Shown: piece by piece, positions 1-8,113 of the stretch
How positions within the stretch are numbered: position 1 is the stretch's first letter
How the letters are laid out: every line of letters starts with the position of its first letter
Origin: Weissella koreensis KCTC 3621
Lineage (GTDB): Bacteria > Bacillota > Bacilli > Lactobacillales > Lactobacillaceae
DNA: 64,000 bases
Direction of reading: 5' to 3'
NCBI RefSeq assembly: GCF_000277645.1
Contig: NZ_AKGG01000005.1
Coordinates: 62,001-126,000, forward strand
Notes under the pieces: generated by a model
What the model was told of the DNA's origin: nothing
The model's input: only the letters and a program-made list of their open reading frames with translations
Database searches by the model: none
Position numbers and translations under genes: made by a program

Positions 1-350
1 TAGAACCTGAGATGTCCTGGGCTGAGAATGCCAGCCGTGAAGCTCAAGAAGAATCGGGGTTGATGGTTGATCCGGATGATCTTAAGCTGATTGGATCAGT
101 TTCTGGTGAAAATTATCGAGCTAAATATGCAAATGGGGATGAAACTCAACTTTTTACTAACGTTTTTTTTACTTCCGTTGTACAGCATGAATTAATGGAG
201 ATCGATCAAACAGAAATTGATGCTAAAAAATGGATGACCCTTGCTGAAATTGAAGAAGTCAATTTAACATTTGCTGGCCAGGCTGTTTACGATGTTTACA
301 AAAAGTACCTAGCGACAGGTCAAACACAGATAATTACCAAAAATGACTAG
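1..350 (+). CDS. Nudix hydrolase, C-terminal part (5' end outside window)
   Basis: The reading frame is open from the first bases of the window, so the true start lies upstream. The fragment holds the second half of a Nudix box, REAQEESGL, matching the REUXEEXGU consensus whose glutamates bind the metal in nucleoside-diphosphate-X hydrolases. The residue aligning with the first conserved glutamate of the box (seven residues before the RE pair) appears to be Met (EPEM in place of the usual PGE). About 95 residues of the Nudix fold follow, with no extra domain. It is probably a small cytoplasmic pyrophosphohydrolase; the substrate cannot be told. The family call is firm, activity is uncertain. 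Confidence 0.75.
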   Translation, partial: EPEMSWAENASREAQEESGLMVDPDDLKLIGSVSGENYRAKYANGDETQLFTNVFFTSVVQHELMEIDQTEIDAKKWMTLAEIEEVNLTFAGQAVYDVYKKYLATGQTQIITKND

Positions 351-426
351 TTTAATTAGATTATGTTAACTTTTTTATGCTAAAATTAATAGTATAAATT
401 TATCAGAAATCTAGAGGGAATTTTTT

Positions 427-807
427 ATGTGGTATACCATAATTGCAATTATCGTCATTTACTTAGTTTTGACTTTTGGGCTGCGTTACTGGACGGCCTT
501 TTCTTTGAAGCGAAAAGCAACCGTGTTGGAAAGTGAAGAATTTGAGCAACAAAGTCGAAATGGTCAAATCATTGATTTGAGAGATGCAGCTGACTTTAAA
601 AGTAAGCATGTTTTGGGTGCACGAAATATTCCAATGCAATATTTGATGCAAAACACTTCAGCAATTCGTCGGGATAAGCCAGTGTATTTTGTTGATGCCG
701 ACAACCAAGCTGCTGGAAGAGTTGCAGGAAAGTTAAAAAAAGAAGGTTATACTGATGTTGTGGTCCTTAAAGGGGGCATGTCAAAGTATACTGGTAAAAC
801 TAAATAA
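427..807 (+). CDS. Membrane-anchored rhodanese-like protein without catalytic cysteine
   Basis: 126-residue protein. Residues 1-19 form one hydrophobic N-terminal membrane segment, followed by basic residues (SLKRK), so the domain should face the cytoplasm. Residues about 32-125 look like a single rhodanese domain: the IIDLRDAADF motif near residue 48, the H-x-x-GA-x-NIP motif near 61, and a final LKGGMSKY. At the active-site loop, where sulfurtransferases have YC, this protein reads VYFVDAD, with Asp90 in the cysteine position. It is therefore probably a non-catalytic, sulfur- or ligand-binding variant. The start is supported by a GAGGGA-like ribosome site about 6 nt upstream. It stands alone, with a strong hairpin behind it. 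Confidence 0.8.
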   Translation: MWYTIIAIIVIYLVLTFGLRYWTAFSLKRKATVLESEEFEQQSRNGQIIDLRDAADFKSKHVLGARNIPMQYLMQNTSAIRRDKPVYFVDADNQAAGRVAGKLKKEGYTDVVVLKGGMSKYTGKTK

Positions 808-813
808 AAAAAT

Positions 814-845
814 GAGAGGCTAGGACAAATCTGTCCTGGCCTCTC
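814..845. terminator. Intrinsic terminator between convergent genes
   Basis: A 14-bp stem (GAGAGGCTAGGACA paired with TGTCCTGGCCTCTC, one G-T) closes a 4-nt loop. The run of A on its left gives a U tail for the minus-strand gene; the plus-strand tail is weak. It belongs to a family of similar terminators in this window. Confidence 0.85.
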
Positions 846-882
846 TATGTGTATTAGGAATAATTGTTCTATCCCCTATTTA

Positions 883-1062
883 TTAACGGGCAGTATGTGA
901 ATTTCCGGCCTTGCGAGCTCCGCGAATTTCAGTAGCTTCGAATTGAGCTTCTTCTTTTTCGATGGGTTCGATTGCAATTTTATGATAAACCTTAGCGACT
1001 CCGGCTAGACTGGCAATGGTTCCAACAACTCCTGTTAACATTCCTAAACCAAATTTTTTCAT
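883..1062 (-). CDS. DUF3042 family small protein
   Basis: 59 residues from the ATG at 1062, which has GAGG 8 nt upstream; a GTG three codons earlier overlaps the spacing and is less likely. The sequence MKKFGLGMLTGVVGT, one hydrophobic segment to about residue 20, then IEPIEKEEAQFEAT and a basic end, is the pattern of the DUF3042 proteins found across Lactobacillales. Function is unknown. One N-terminal transmembrane segment with a charged cytoplasmic tail is predicted. It is divergent from miaA and convergent with the rhodanese gene. Confidence 0.75.
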   Translation of the reverse strand: MKKFGLGMLTGVVGTIASLAGVAKVYHKIAIEPIEKEEAQFEATEIRGARKAGNSHTAR

Positions 1063-1146
1063 AATAAACACCTCATATTCTTTTAATACTTATATTTTAT
1101 CACGAAACTACTTAAGATATGTCTAAAAGCTGTGAAAGGAAACAAA

Positions 1147-2070
1147 ATGCAAAAAATAATTGTGATTGCTGGACCCACGGCAGTCGGAAAAACAGATTTA
1201 TCACTTCAACTGGCTAAAAAATTTGATGGGGAGATTATTTCTGGTGATTCGATGCAAATTTATCGACACCTTGATATAGGGACGGCTAAGGCTACAAAAG
1301 CTGAACAGGATCAAGTCCCCCATCACTTGATTGATCTATTAGAACCAACTGAAAATTTTTCAGTGGCTCAGTTTGTAAGGAAGGCGCAAGAGAATATTCA
1401 TGAAATAGCAAGCCGAGGTAAAATTCCTATTATTGTAGGTGGGACTGGTTTTTATCTCCAAGCATTATTAGGGGATCGTCCTTTGGCACCAGTCGATGAT
1501 GTTCAAATCGAACCGGATTTTATTACAGCTTGGGAGCAACAAGTTGCGCAATTTGGTGAAAATCCATTACGTGAAGCTTTGGCCAAGGTTGATTTAGTGA
1601 GTGCAGAGCGTATTTTACCAGGTCAAATTCGGCGTATGATTCGAGCCTTAGCGATTAGTCAAACAAAGGGACAACCATTTTCTAGCTTACAGCCGCAACC
1701 TAAAAGGCAATATGATGCTTATATCATTGGCTTAGATACTGATCGTCAAGTTTTGTATGATCGAATTAATCAGCGCGTTGATCACATGTTAACTTTAGGC
1801 TTAATGGATGAAGTTGCTATGGTTTCTGAATTACCAGATGCAGCGACGGCTAAAAAAGCAATTGGGTATAAGGAATTATTCCCTGTTTTGGATCAGTCTG
1901 AAACATTAGAACAAGGTGTGGCGGAGTTAAAACAAGCCTCAAGGCGTTATGCAAAAAGGCAATTAACGTGGTTTAGGAATCAATTTAATGATATTAATTG
2001 GTATGATTTGGTAAAAAATCCAGCCCAACTTGATGAAATTGAAACTGATATTCAGAATTTCATGGCATAA
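1147..2070 (+). CDS. miaA: tRNA dimethylallyltransferase MiaA
   Basis: Transfers a dimethylallyl group from DMAPP to N6 of A37 in tRNAs that read codons starting with U. 307 residues, normal length. Seen: P-loop GPTAVGKT at residues 9-16, the GDSMQIYR motif with the catalytic-region Asp, GTAK, PHHLID, and GGTGFYLQ. The ATG at 1147 was chosen over the GTG at 1132 because GAAAGGA lies 6 nt before it and because the protein then starts MQKIIVIAGPT as in the family. It lies just upstream of glnR-glnA, an arrangement common in Bacillota; hfq, often found between them, is absent here. Confidence 0.95.
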   Translation: MQKIIVIAGPTAVGKTDLSLQLAKKFDGEIISGDSMQIYRHLDIGTAKATKAEQDQVPHHLIDLLEPTENFSVAQFVRKAQENIHEIASRGKIPIIVGGTGFYLQALLGDRPLAPVDDVQIEPDFITAWEQQVAQFGENPLREALAKVDLVSAERILPGQIRRMIRALAISQTKGQPFSSLQPQPKRQYDAYIIGLDTDRQVLYDRINQRVDHMLTLGLMDEVAMVSELPDAATAKKAIGYKELFPVLDQSETLEQGVAELKQASRRYAKRQLTWFRNQFNDINWYDLVKNPAQLDEIETDIQNFMA

Positions 2071-2079
2071 AAGCTAACA
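2063..2079. promoter_or_regulatory. Candidate GlnR operator upstream of glnRA
   Basis: TGGCA, 7 nt, TAACA matches the GlnR/TnrA box TGTNA-N7-TNACA with one mismatch. It overlaps the last codons of miaA, about 70 nt before glnR, and a TATAAT lies at 2109-2114. Position and form fit autoregulation of glnRA; binding is inferred only. Confidence 0.35.
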
Positions 2080-2146
2080 TCAAATTCCTTAAATTTGACT
2101 AAAATGACTATAATATAGCTTATTGAAGGAGTAAAGGAGAATAAAA

Positions 2147-2500
2147 ATGACACGAACACGGCAGTTAAGGCAAGATTTAGCAATTCTACCGATGGGGGTA
2201 GTTTCGCAATTAACTGGATTAAGTGCGCGACAAATCCGTTACTATGATCAGCAAAATTTAATTTATCCGGAGCGTGGATCTGGTAAACAACGTCGTTATT
2301 CGTTGAATCAGATTGAACGATTAATGGAAATTGCGGATTATTTAGATGCTGGTTATTCAATTGCTGATATTCACGCCGTTGATCAAAAGAAGCAAAAAAA
2401 AGCTGCTACTCTCGATCAAGATGCAGTTCGTCGGTCATTACAAGCCGAATTTATTCAAATTGGTCGTTTTGGAACAAGCCAAAGAGGGGATATATCATGA
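2147..2500 (+). CDS. glnR: Transcriptional regulator GlnR (MerR family)
   Basis: 117 residues. The N-terminal winged HTH of the MerR family is clear: [17 protein letters not shown] at about residues 20-36, then [14 protein letters not shown]. The short C-terminal tail fits GlnR, which senses feedback-inhibited glutamine synthetase and represses glnRA and other nitrogen genes when glutamine is plentiful. Its stop overlaps the glnA start (ATGA at 2497), so the two are translationally coupled. The start has AGGAG about 7 nt upstream. Confidence 0.93.
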   Translation: MTRTRQLRQDLAILPMGVVSQLTGLSARQIRYYDQQNLIYPERGSGKQRRYSLNQIERLMEIADYLDAGYSIADIHAVDQKKQKKAATLDQDAVRRSLQAEFIQIGRFGTSQRGDIS

Positions 2501-3843
2501 CAAAACATAAGTATTCAAAGAATGAAATTAAAGAGATTATTGCAAAAGAAAATGTACAATTTTTGCGGCTTCAATTTACGGACGTTTTTGGAACCATTAA
2601 AAATGTCGAGGTACCAGTATCACAGGTGGATAAAGTACTGAATAATAAGATGATGTTTGATGGTTCATCTATTGATGGTTTTGTTCGAATTGAAGAGTCT
2701 GATATGTATTTGTATCCTGACCTAGATACCTTCATGATTTTTCCTTGGGCAACCGATGAAAACGGGGGTAAAGTTGCTCGTTTAATCGCAGATATTTATA
2801 CAGTTGATCATCAACCTTTCGCGGGAGATCCACGTAGTAATTTGAAACGTGTCTTGAAAGATATGCAAAAACGAGGATTTAAAGAATTCAATTTGGGTAC
2901 TGAGCCAGAATTTTTCTTATTTAAAATGGATGAAAATGGTGAGCCAACCATGAAATTAAATGATCATGGGGGGTATTTTGATTTGGCTCCATTGGATTTG
3001 GGTGAAAATACTCGACGTGAGATTGTTTTGGAAATGGAAAAGATGGGCTTTGAAGTTGAAGCAGCGCATCATGAAGTCGCTCCTGGACAACATGAAGTTG
3101 ACTTTAAATATTCAGATGCTTTAGATGCGGCTGACAACATTCAAACTTTTAAGATTATTGTTAAAACGATTGCACGTAAACATGGTTTATATGCAACTTT
3201 CTTGCCTAAACCGGTAACAGGCATTAACGGGAATGGAATGCATGTTAATATGTCGCTTTTCAATGAAAATGGTAACATTTTTTATAATGAAAGTGATGAA
3301 TTACAATTATCAGAAGAAGCTTATCAATTCATGGGCGGAATTTTGGAACATGCAGCCTCATTTACGGCTATTACAAATCCAACAGTAAACTCATATAAGC
3401 GTTTGACACCTGGTTTTGAGGCTCCTGTTTATGTAGCTTGGTCGGCTTCTAATCGTTCGCCAATGGTTCGAATTCCAGCAGCGCGTGGAAATTCAACCCG
3501 TTTAGAGTTGCGTTCAGTTGATCCGACTGCCAATCCGTACACTGCGTTTGCAGCTATTTTAACTGCTGGTTTAGATGGACTTGATCGCGAATTAACACCA
3601 AATCATGCGGTGGATCAAAATATTTATCTAATGGATGAAAACGAGCGGAAAAGGGCAGGAATTACTAATTTGCCAGATACACTATTGGCAGCATTAGATC
3701 AATTCGAAGAAGACGAAACCATGGTAGATGCTTTGGGAAAAAATATGGCTAATACTTTTGTTGCTGCTAAACGAGTTGAATATGCTTCATATCGGCAACA
3801 TGTGTCACAGTGGGAAATTGATACGTATATTCAACAATATTAA
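2497..3843 (+). CDS. glnA: Type I glutamine synthetase
   Basis: Makes glutamine from glutamate, ammonia and ATP; cytoplasmic dodecamer. 448 residues, the usual length for the Gram-positive GSI-alpha form. Seen: N-terminal beta-grasp region with [15 protein letters not shown] motif (here [11 protein letters not shown]), the metal-binding GTEPEFFLF, the ATP-binding [12 protein letters not shown], and [13 protein letters not shown]. The adenylylation-type insert of enteric enzymes is not evident, consistent with control by feedback inhibition and GlnR. Last gene of the glnRA operon, followed by a terminator at 3902. Confidence 0.97.
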   Translation: MTKHKYSKNEIKEIIAKENVQFLRLQFTDVFGTIKNVEVPVSQVDKVLNNKMMFDGSSIDGFVRIEESDMYLYPDLDTFMIFPWATDENGGKVARLIADIYTVDHQPFAGDPRSNLKRVLKDMQKRGFKEFNLGTEPEFFLFKMDENGEPTMKLNDHGGYFDLAPLDLGENTRREIVLEMEKMGFEVEAAHHEVAPGQHEVDFKYSDALDAADNIQTFKIIVKTIARKHGLYATFLPKPVTGINGNGMHVNMSLFNENGNIFYNESDELQLSEEAYQFMGGILEHAASFTAITNPTVNSYKRLTPGFEAPVYVAWSASNRSPMVRIPAARGNSTRLELRSVDPTANPYTAFAAILTAGLDGLDRELTPNHAVDQNIYLMDENERKRAGITNLPDTLLAALDQFEEDETMVDALGKNMANTFVAAKRVEYASYRQHVSQWEIDTYIQQY

Positions 3844-3901
3844 TGTTAGATTAAATAAAAATTTATCAAAAGTATGATTTTAACGTGACTTTTCACGCTA
3901 G

Positions 3902-3936
3902 GCCTTGAAAGTCCAAATAACTTTCGGGCTTTTTTA
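3902..3936 (+). terminator. glnRA terminator
   Basis: Stem GCCTTGAAAGT / ACTTTCGGGC with one bulge, followed by six T. A smaller hairpin (CGTGA...TCACG, 3884-3897) sits just before it. Confidence 0.85.
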
Positions 3937-4073
3937 ATAGTTAAAGGCAATGGATTACTGGTTAATAGAATTTTTAAGAAAGATTATAGAGTGATAAATT
4001 GGCATATCAATTCTAAAGGAACAGTGTAAAATTAAGATTATAAATCGTTAATAAAATTTTCAGGAGGTTGGTT

Positions 4074-4967
4074 ATGGAGCAGACACCATATTTGAAAACT
4101 GAGATACTAGATGAGCGTGCTCAGTTTTCAAACGCGTTAGAAGCAAAATTGCAATATATTAGTGATGTACAGCAGGCGATCAATGAAGATAATGATCGCA
4201 AACTGTTTCAACTATTAGATAGCAAGAAATATTCAACTATTATTAAAGAACAAATTGATGTCACTGATAATCAACGTGATTTTAGAATGATTGATGATTT
4301 GATGGAAGCATTATCACATCATTTATCGCAACGATTAATTCAATACTTATCAGAAAGATTCCCTTTTTTCTATTATGAAGAAGATACACGAGGAGTATAT
4401 CAACTTTATTTTGGAAATTGGTGGGATCGTCGTCATTTTGGATTGTTAGATCCGATTACGGTGACTTTTATTTTTGATGAAGACGAGTACGAAATGTTAC
4501 AAAAATCAGTTGAATTAGCAACTGAAGGGCGCCGTTATCATACTGATATTATTGAGAAAACAACTAAAGCAAACGAAAAATTACAAAAGATTGTAGATAA
4601 ACAAGATGAACGCGACCAGGAACGTGATCAATTTCAAAAAGAATTGGAAAAGATCGGCGAAAAGCCTGGTATGTTTGAATCACAAGAGAATAAAGCGCGC
4701 CGTGAATTTTTAAAACAACGGTTGAGTGAAATTCGCAGTATGGATGAAAAAGCTTGGGAAGTTCCCAAATTAATTGCTGAGAACAATGATTTAATCCTAA
4801 ATTATTCTAAAGAAGATACCATTTTGATTTATGAGCAACGGGCAATTAATGACCAATTTGGTAACTTTGAAAACTTTAAAGTCGCTGTTAAGGATCTCTA
4901 TCGTGATTACGTAAAACAATTAGATGATCGACCATTATCAACGAATGGAGGACGAATCCATGACTGA
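4074..4967 (+). CDS. Hypothetical coiled-coil protein, first of a three-gene operon
   Basis: 298 residues; not recognised. A perfect AGGAGG 6 nt before the ATG at 4074 fixes the start. The N-terminal part (1-150) is mixed, with an aromatic patch FPFFYYEED and YFGNWWDRRHFG. Residues about 140-220 are strongly charged and helical (KTTKANEKLQKIVDKQDERD, then RREFLKQRLSEIRS) and should form a coiled coil. No signal peptide or membrane segment, so cytoplasmic. It overlaps the next gene by 8 nt, which implies coupled translation. Similar proteins may carry loose SbcC-like labels in databases because of the coiled coil, but no Walker motifs are present, so an ATPase role is not supported. Confidence 0.7.
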   Translation: MEQTPYLKTEILDERAQFSNALEAKLQYISDVQQAINEDNDRKLFQLLDSKKYSTIIKEQIDVTDNQRDFRMIDDLMEALSHHLSQRLIQYLSERFPFFYYEEDTRGVYQLYFGNWWDRRHFGLLDPITVTFIFDEDEYEMLQKSVELATEGRRYHTDIIEKTTKANEKLQKIVDKQDERDQERDQFQKELEKIGEKPGMFESQENKARREFLKQRLSEIRSMDEKAWEVPKLIAENNDLILNYSKEDTILIYEQRAINDQFGNFENFKVAVKDLYRDYVKQLDDRPLSTNGGRIHD

Positions 4968-5943
4968 TCATATTCAAGGACATTTAACAGCCTATACAGA
5001 CTTACTGCAAAATGACGTTGAAAAAATTTCAAAACAATTAAAGGAAATTAATTTACTAAATACTGTGAATGATCCACATGCTATTCACAAAGGTTTGGCA
5101 CAACTGGTCGGGTATCAATTAGATACTAATTGGGTTGTGGCACCACGTCAATATAAAACAACTGATTGGTATTTATTGGCTATGCATCGTTTCTTATCGT
5201 TAGCTGGAGCTACAGGATATGATCTTCTGACACCAGAGGATCGTGAAGAATTAGCAATGGTCTTTCAGCAACTTCAAGTGCCGGGAGTTTTTCAATTTGT
5301 AGAAAATCCAGGTCAAGCTGGTGGTGTCTACTTTATGGAGATGGGAACGAAACAAAAACTATTTTATTGGTCATTGGAACGTCAAGAGCTACTGTTCAAT
5401 TCGCATGCATTGACAAGCTTGTTAGTTGATAATTATCTATCCAAAGATATTGCTGATAATATTAGAATTATTGCTGATCTATTAAGAACTTTCGGTCATT
5501 ATTTAGAGTCAACCTTTGGGTATCATGTCGATTATAATATTTTGGAAACAGCAGATGAGTACCTATATTCCATAACTCAAAATGGAATTTCTGAAGGAAT
5601 GTTGGATCGTTTGTTTGTGCTTTCAGCAGAATCAAACTATTTCATGCAGGCTATCACGAATGGGGCAGCAATGATACTAGATCGAGACGTTGAAATGCGT
5701 ATCTTTTATGATCAAAATCCACAAGCTTTGGGAGACAAAGAATGGCATTTCCAAGTTTTGGATGGACAAGATAGTATCTCATGGTTAGATATTCTTCTAG
5801 ATTACAACTTTATAGGTTCTTGGTATTTGAATGAACGGCATAATATTGAAATAGCCTCGAATCAAATTATTTTTGATGAAGGCACATTGACAGTAAAATC
5901 AGAAGTAGTTAATGTTGAAATTTTACAACCACGGAGTGTTTAA
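4960..5943 (+). CDS. Hypothetical protein, second of the three-gene operon
   Basis: 327 residues; not recognised. The ATG at 4960 with GGAGG 8 nt upstream is preferred to upstream starts that would run deep into the previous gene. The protein is acidic and soluble, without membrane segments, cysteine clusters or nucleotide-binding motifs. It has several aromatic-rich stretches (TDWYLLAMHRFLSLAGATGY, VYFMEMGTKQKLFYW) and a middle helical region rich in leucine. The tight overlap with the gene before and a 2-nt gap to the gene after suggest three subunits of one complex made in step. Function unknown. Confidence 0.7.
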   Translation: MTDHIQGHLTAYTDLLQNDVEKISKQLKEINLLNTVNDPHAIHKGLAQLVGYQLDTNWVVAPRQYKTTDWYLLAMHRFLSLAGATGYDLLTPEDREELAMVFQQLQVPGVFQFVENPGQAGGVYFMEMGTKQKLFYWSLERQELLFNSHALTSLLVDNYLSKDIADNIRIIADLLRTFGHYLESTFGYHVDYNILETADEYLYSITQNGISEGMLDRLFVLSAESNYFMQAITNGAAMILDRDVEMRIFYDQNPQALGDKEWHFQVLDGQDSISWLDILLDYNFIGSWYLNERHNIEIASNQIIFDEGTLTVKSEVVNVEILQPRSV

Positions 5944-5945
5944 GA

Positions 5946-6455
5946 ATGGAATTAGATTTTGCGACATATTTACGCTTGGCGCGGGCCATGTTTTTGACAG
6001 TCCCTGATGAATGGGAACGGCCTTTAAAGCGAGATGATTTATTATTAAATGATTATCTTAATTTGATGCAAACACTAACCAGTTTGTCATCTCAAACAGA
6101 GGCGATTAATTTTAATTTAAAAGGGACAAAGATGGTTATATCTGACCCAAGCAAAACTTTATTTGCACAAGGCCTTATCCAATTTCTATTGATCAGTTTA
6201 AAGCAACAATGGACCCATTTAATGGTATTAGAAGCTGAGGATTTAGAAAAATTAAGAAAATTCCCACAACGTAACTTAAACCATCAATATATGGGATTGA
6301 TGACAATGTTACTTAATAGCTATCATCAAAAAAGGCAAAGTGATTTTGAGCATGCTTGGCATTCATATTTAAAACTAGGTTTGTTTGAATTAAACTTAGA
6401 ACCAGTTGAATTAAATGAATTAGTTATGCAACAACTCAATCAGATTGACGAATAA
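5946..6455 (+). CDS. Hypothetical protein, third of the three-gene operon
   Basis: 169 residues; not recognised. Start ATG 2 nt after the previous stop, with GGAG about 8 nt upstream inside the previous gene. Largely helical, leucine-rich, soluble; N-terminus MELDFATYLRLARAMF, C-terminus ends in acidic residues. No catalytic motif visible. Being small, helical and last in a coupled operon, it could be an accessory subunit of the two larger proteins, but this is inference only. Confidence 0.68.
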   Translation: MELDFATYLRLARAMFLTVPDEWERPLKRDDLLLNDYLNLMQTLTSLSSQTEAINFNLKGTKMVISDPSKTLFAQGLIQFLLISLKQQWTHLMVLEAEDLEKLRKFPQRNLNHQYMGLMTMLLNSYHQKRQSDFEHAWHSYLKLGLFELNLEPVELNELVMQQLNQIDE

Positions 6456-6461
6456 ATAAAA

Positions 6462-6496
6462 AAGAGGTTGGGATTAAATAATCCTAGCCTCTTTTT
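6462..6496. terminator. Bidirectional terminator
   Basis: GAGGTTGGGATT pairs with AATCCTAGCCTC across a short loop, with A-run before and T-run after, so it can serve the three-gene operon and the convergent minus-strand transporter. Member of the repeated terminator family. Confidence 0.9.
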
Positions 6497-6510
6497 GTTT
6501 TAAATATATA

Positions 6511-7431
6511 TTATTTTATTTGTTTAGTGTCAAATTTAGAACGTTTTTCTTTTGGTTGAAAAGCTTGTAAGAACACAGTACTAATAATTAAAATTGCTCC
6601 AATAAAGTCAATCCAACCAAAGTTAATATGGAAGAGGGTCACACTTAAAATGGTAGCAATTAGTGGTTCAACGGCTCCCAAGGTACTAGCAGTTGTTGGT
6701 GTAATAAGGGTCAAACTTTGTATGAAGATGAGATAAGCAAAGGCTGTTCCTAAAATAATTGAGAAAGCTAATAAACTAATGATTTTAGGTGTAAATTGAG
6801 GCACATTTTGCCAAACTGGATGTAGAAAATTAGAAAAGATTCCGGCAATTAACATGGCCCAACCAGAAATCGAAACAGCCCCAAAGTTATCAATTAACTC
6901 TTGTGGTAATAAAGTATAAAAGACGGTCGCGACAGCAGCAATCAAGCCCCAAAGGAGGGCAAGCTTTGACATAGCTAAATTCCCGATTTGACCGTGGGTA
7001 GCTAGTAAAAAGGTTCCAATTACGGCTAAGATAATTGAAATGACATCTTGTTGCCGAGGAAAACGGCGTTTCATTAATGCTAAGAAAATAACAATCATGA
7101 TGGGGTTAGTGAACTGTAAGACGGTTGCCGTAGCAGCATTTCCAAAATGGATAGCCATAACATAAGCATACTGAATTGAAAACATACCCACAATTGAAAA
7201 AATTAATAACTGAATCAAACTACGGGGTGTTTTAAAAGGTGCTAAAATTTGCTTTGGTCTTCTTAAGCCAGCAAAAATAAGAATTAGGGCGCCTGCGGTT
7301 AATAATCTAAAAGTAGCAAACCATTGGGAATTAATCCCTAGTTCTAATAATACTTTGACAGCAATACTGTTTAAGCCCCAAAAGACAGGGCCGGCAATGG
7401 CAAAAATTAATCCTTTTGTTTGGTTCGACAT
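6511..7431 (-). CDS. EamA/DMT-superfamily transporter
   Basis: 306 residues with ten predicted membrane helices in two EamA repeats (about 1-140 and 150-290). Seen: FAIAGPVFWGLNSIAVK at the start of repeat 1, and GTAFAYLIFIQSLTLITP and TLGAVEPLIATILSV in repeat 2, typical of drug/metabolite exporters. The C-terminus is basic. AGGAGG lies 4-5 nt before the ATG. Substrate unknown; members export amino acids, nucleosides or drugs. Encoded alone on the minus strand, back to back with queT. Confidence 0.88.
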   Translation of the reverse strand: MSNQTKGLIFAIAGPVFWGLNSIAVKVLLELGINSQWFATFRLLTAGALILIFAGLRRPKQILAPFKTPRSLIQLLIFSIVGMFSIQYAYVMAIHFGNAATATVLQFTNPIMIVIFLALMKRRFPRQQDVISIILAVIGTFLLATHGQIGNLAMSKLALLWGLIAAVATVFYTLLPQELIDNFGAVSISGWAMLIAGIFSNFLHPVWQNVPQFTPKIISLLAFSIILGTAFAYLIFIQSLTLITPTTASTLGAVEPLIATILSVTLFHINFGWIDFIGAILIISTVFLQAFQPKEKRSKFDTKQIK

Positions 7432-7508
7432 AGTGCCTCCTAAAAAAATATGATGGTTTCATTGTAGCAGAAGTTTGAAGTTATGGTGTTTCTGCGTCAA
7501 TTAATTTG

Positions 7509-7517
7509 TGCTATGAT
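7509..7517 (+). promoter_or_regulatory. Extended -10 promoter of queT
   Basis: TGCTATGAT has the TGn extension and a good -10 hexamer (TATGAT 7512-7517); no strong -35. It places the RNA start near 7524, exactly at the beginning of the structured leader. Confidence 0.5.
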
Positions 7518-7524
7518 GGTTTTT

Positions 7525-7600
7525 AGTGGTTCGTAACCATCCCACGCATAAAAGCCTTACTTTGATTGTAAAGGATTTATAATAAAAAACTAGGAGTAAT
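7525..7600 (+). promoter_or_regulatory. Candidate preQ1 riboswitch of queT
   Basis: The RNA begins AGTGGTTC and forms a 4-bp stem GTGG (7526-7529) / CCAC (7542-7545) closing a 12-nt loop that starts TTC. This copies the layout of preQ1-I aptamers (AGAGGTTC, 12-nt loop, CCTCT, then an A-rich tail). GTAA in the loop (7533-7536) can pair with TTAC of CCTTAC (7555-7560), giving the pseudoknot. CCTTAC can instead pair with GTAAAGG (7568-7574), just before the ribosome site TAGGAG, which offers a switch. The gene controlled is the queuosine-precursor transporter, a known preQ1 regulon member. The class assignment is uncertain. Confidence 0.5.
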
Positions 7601-7603
7601 AAG

Positions 7604-8098
7604 ATGAAGTTAAGAAATAAGTGGTCTGCTCGAGAAATAGCTTTGATGAGTATTGTGGCCGGACTGTATGTAGCGGTGACCTGGTTGGTAGCTCCTTTTG
7701 CTTATGGGCAAATTCAGTTACGTTTATCGGAGGGATTTAATCATTTGGCAATATTCAATAAACGCTATATTATTGCTGTTACCATTGGTGTCTTTATTGC
7801 TAATTTGACTTCACCATTAGGAATTGTGGATGTTATTTTTGGAACTTTGGGGACCCTAGTGATGACCAGCTTATCATATTGGGCAACCAAAAAAGTTGAC
7901 CAAATATGGATGAAGTTGACCATAAGTATTGTCATTGACACCATTATGATGTGGTCGGTTGCTGTAGAACAATATTGGATTTTTAAACTACCTTTTTGGT
8001 TAAGCTATGGTTGGTTAGCGGCAGGTGAGCTTTGCTCATTAGTTATTGGTGCTATCTTAATTTATTTTTTACAAAAAAGAATCGATTTGTCAATTTAG
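7604..8098 (+). CDS. queT: QueT family queuosine-precursor transporter
   Basis: 164 residues, five or so membrane helices. The signature YGQIQLRLSEGFNHLAIFNK, with its charged RLSE between helices, and the SPLGIVDVIFGT motif identify the QueT (COG4708) family, predicted S component taking up preQ1/preQ0 or queuine-type bases for tRNA queuosine. It likely uses a shared ECF transporter module encoded elsewhere. TAGGAG sits 8 nt before ATG. A preQ1-type RNA leader precedes it. No queuosine biosynthesis genes are near, which fits a salvage lifestyle. Confidence 0.9.
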   Translation: MKLRNKWSAREIALMSIVAGLYVAVTWLVAPFAYGQIQLRLSEGFNHLAIFNKRYIIAVTIGVFIANLTSPLGIVDVIFGTLGTLVMTSLSYWATKKVDQIWMKLTISIVIDTIMMWSVAVEQYWIFKLPFWLSYGWLAAGELCSLVIGAILIYFLQKRIDLSI

Positions 8099-8113
8099 AA
8101 GTAGGTGAAACAG

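Noticed and set aside
2052..2360. 102-codon minus-strand frame across the glnR promoter and gene
   Set aside because: Antisense to glnR, no ribosome site, biased by shadow of the coding frame.
4074..4967. SbcC-like nuclease ATPase
   Set aside because: Coiled coil only; no Walker A, Walker B or signature motif.
7514..7541. 7-bp hairpin GATGGTT/AACCATC before queT
   Set aside because: Its 5' arm overlaps the -10 element and would not be in the RNA; the smaller stem in the transcript was used for the riboswitch model.
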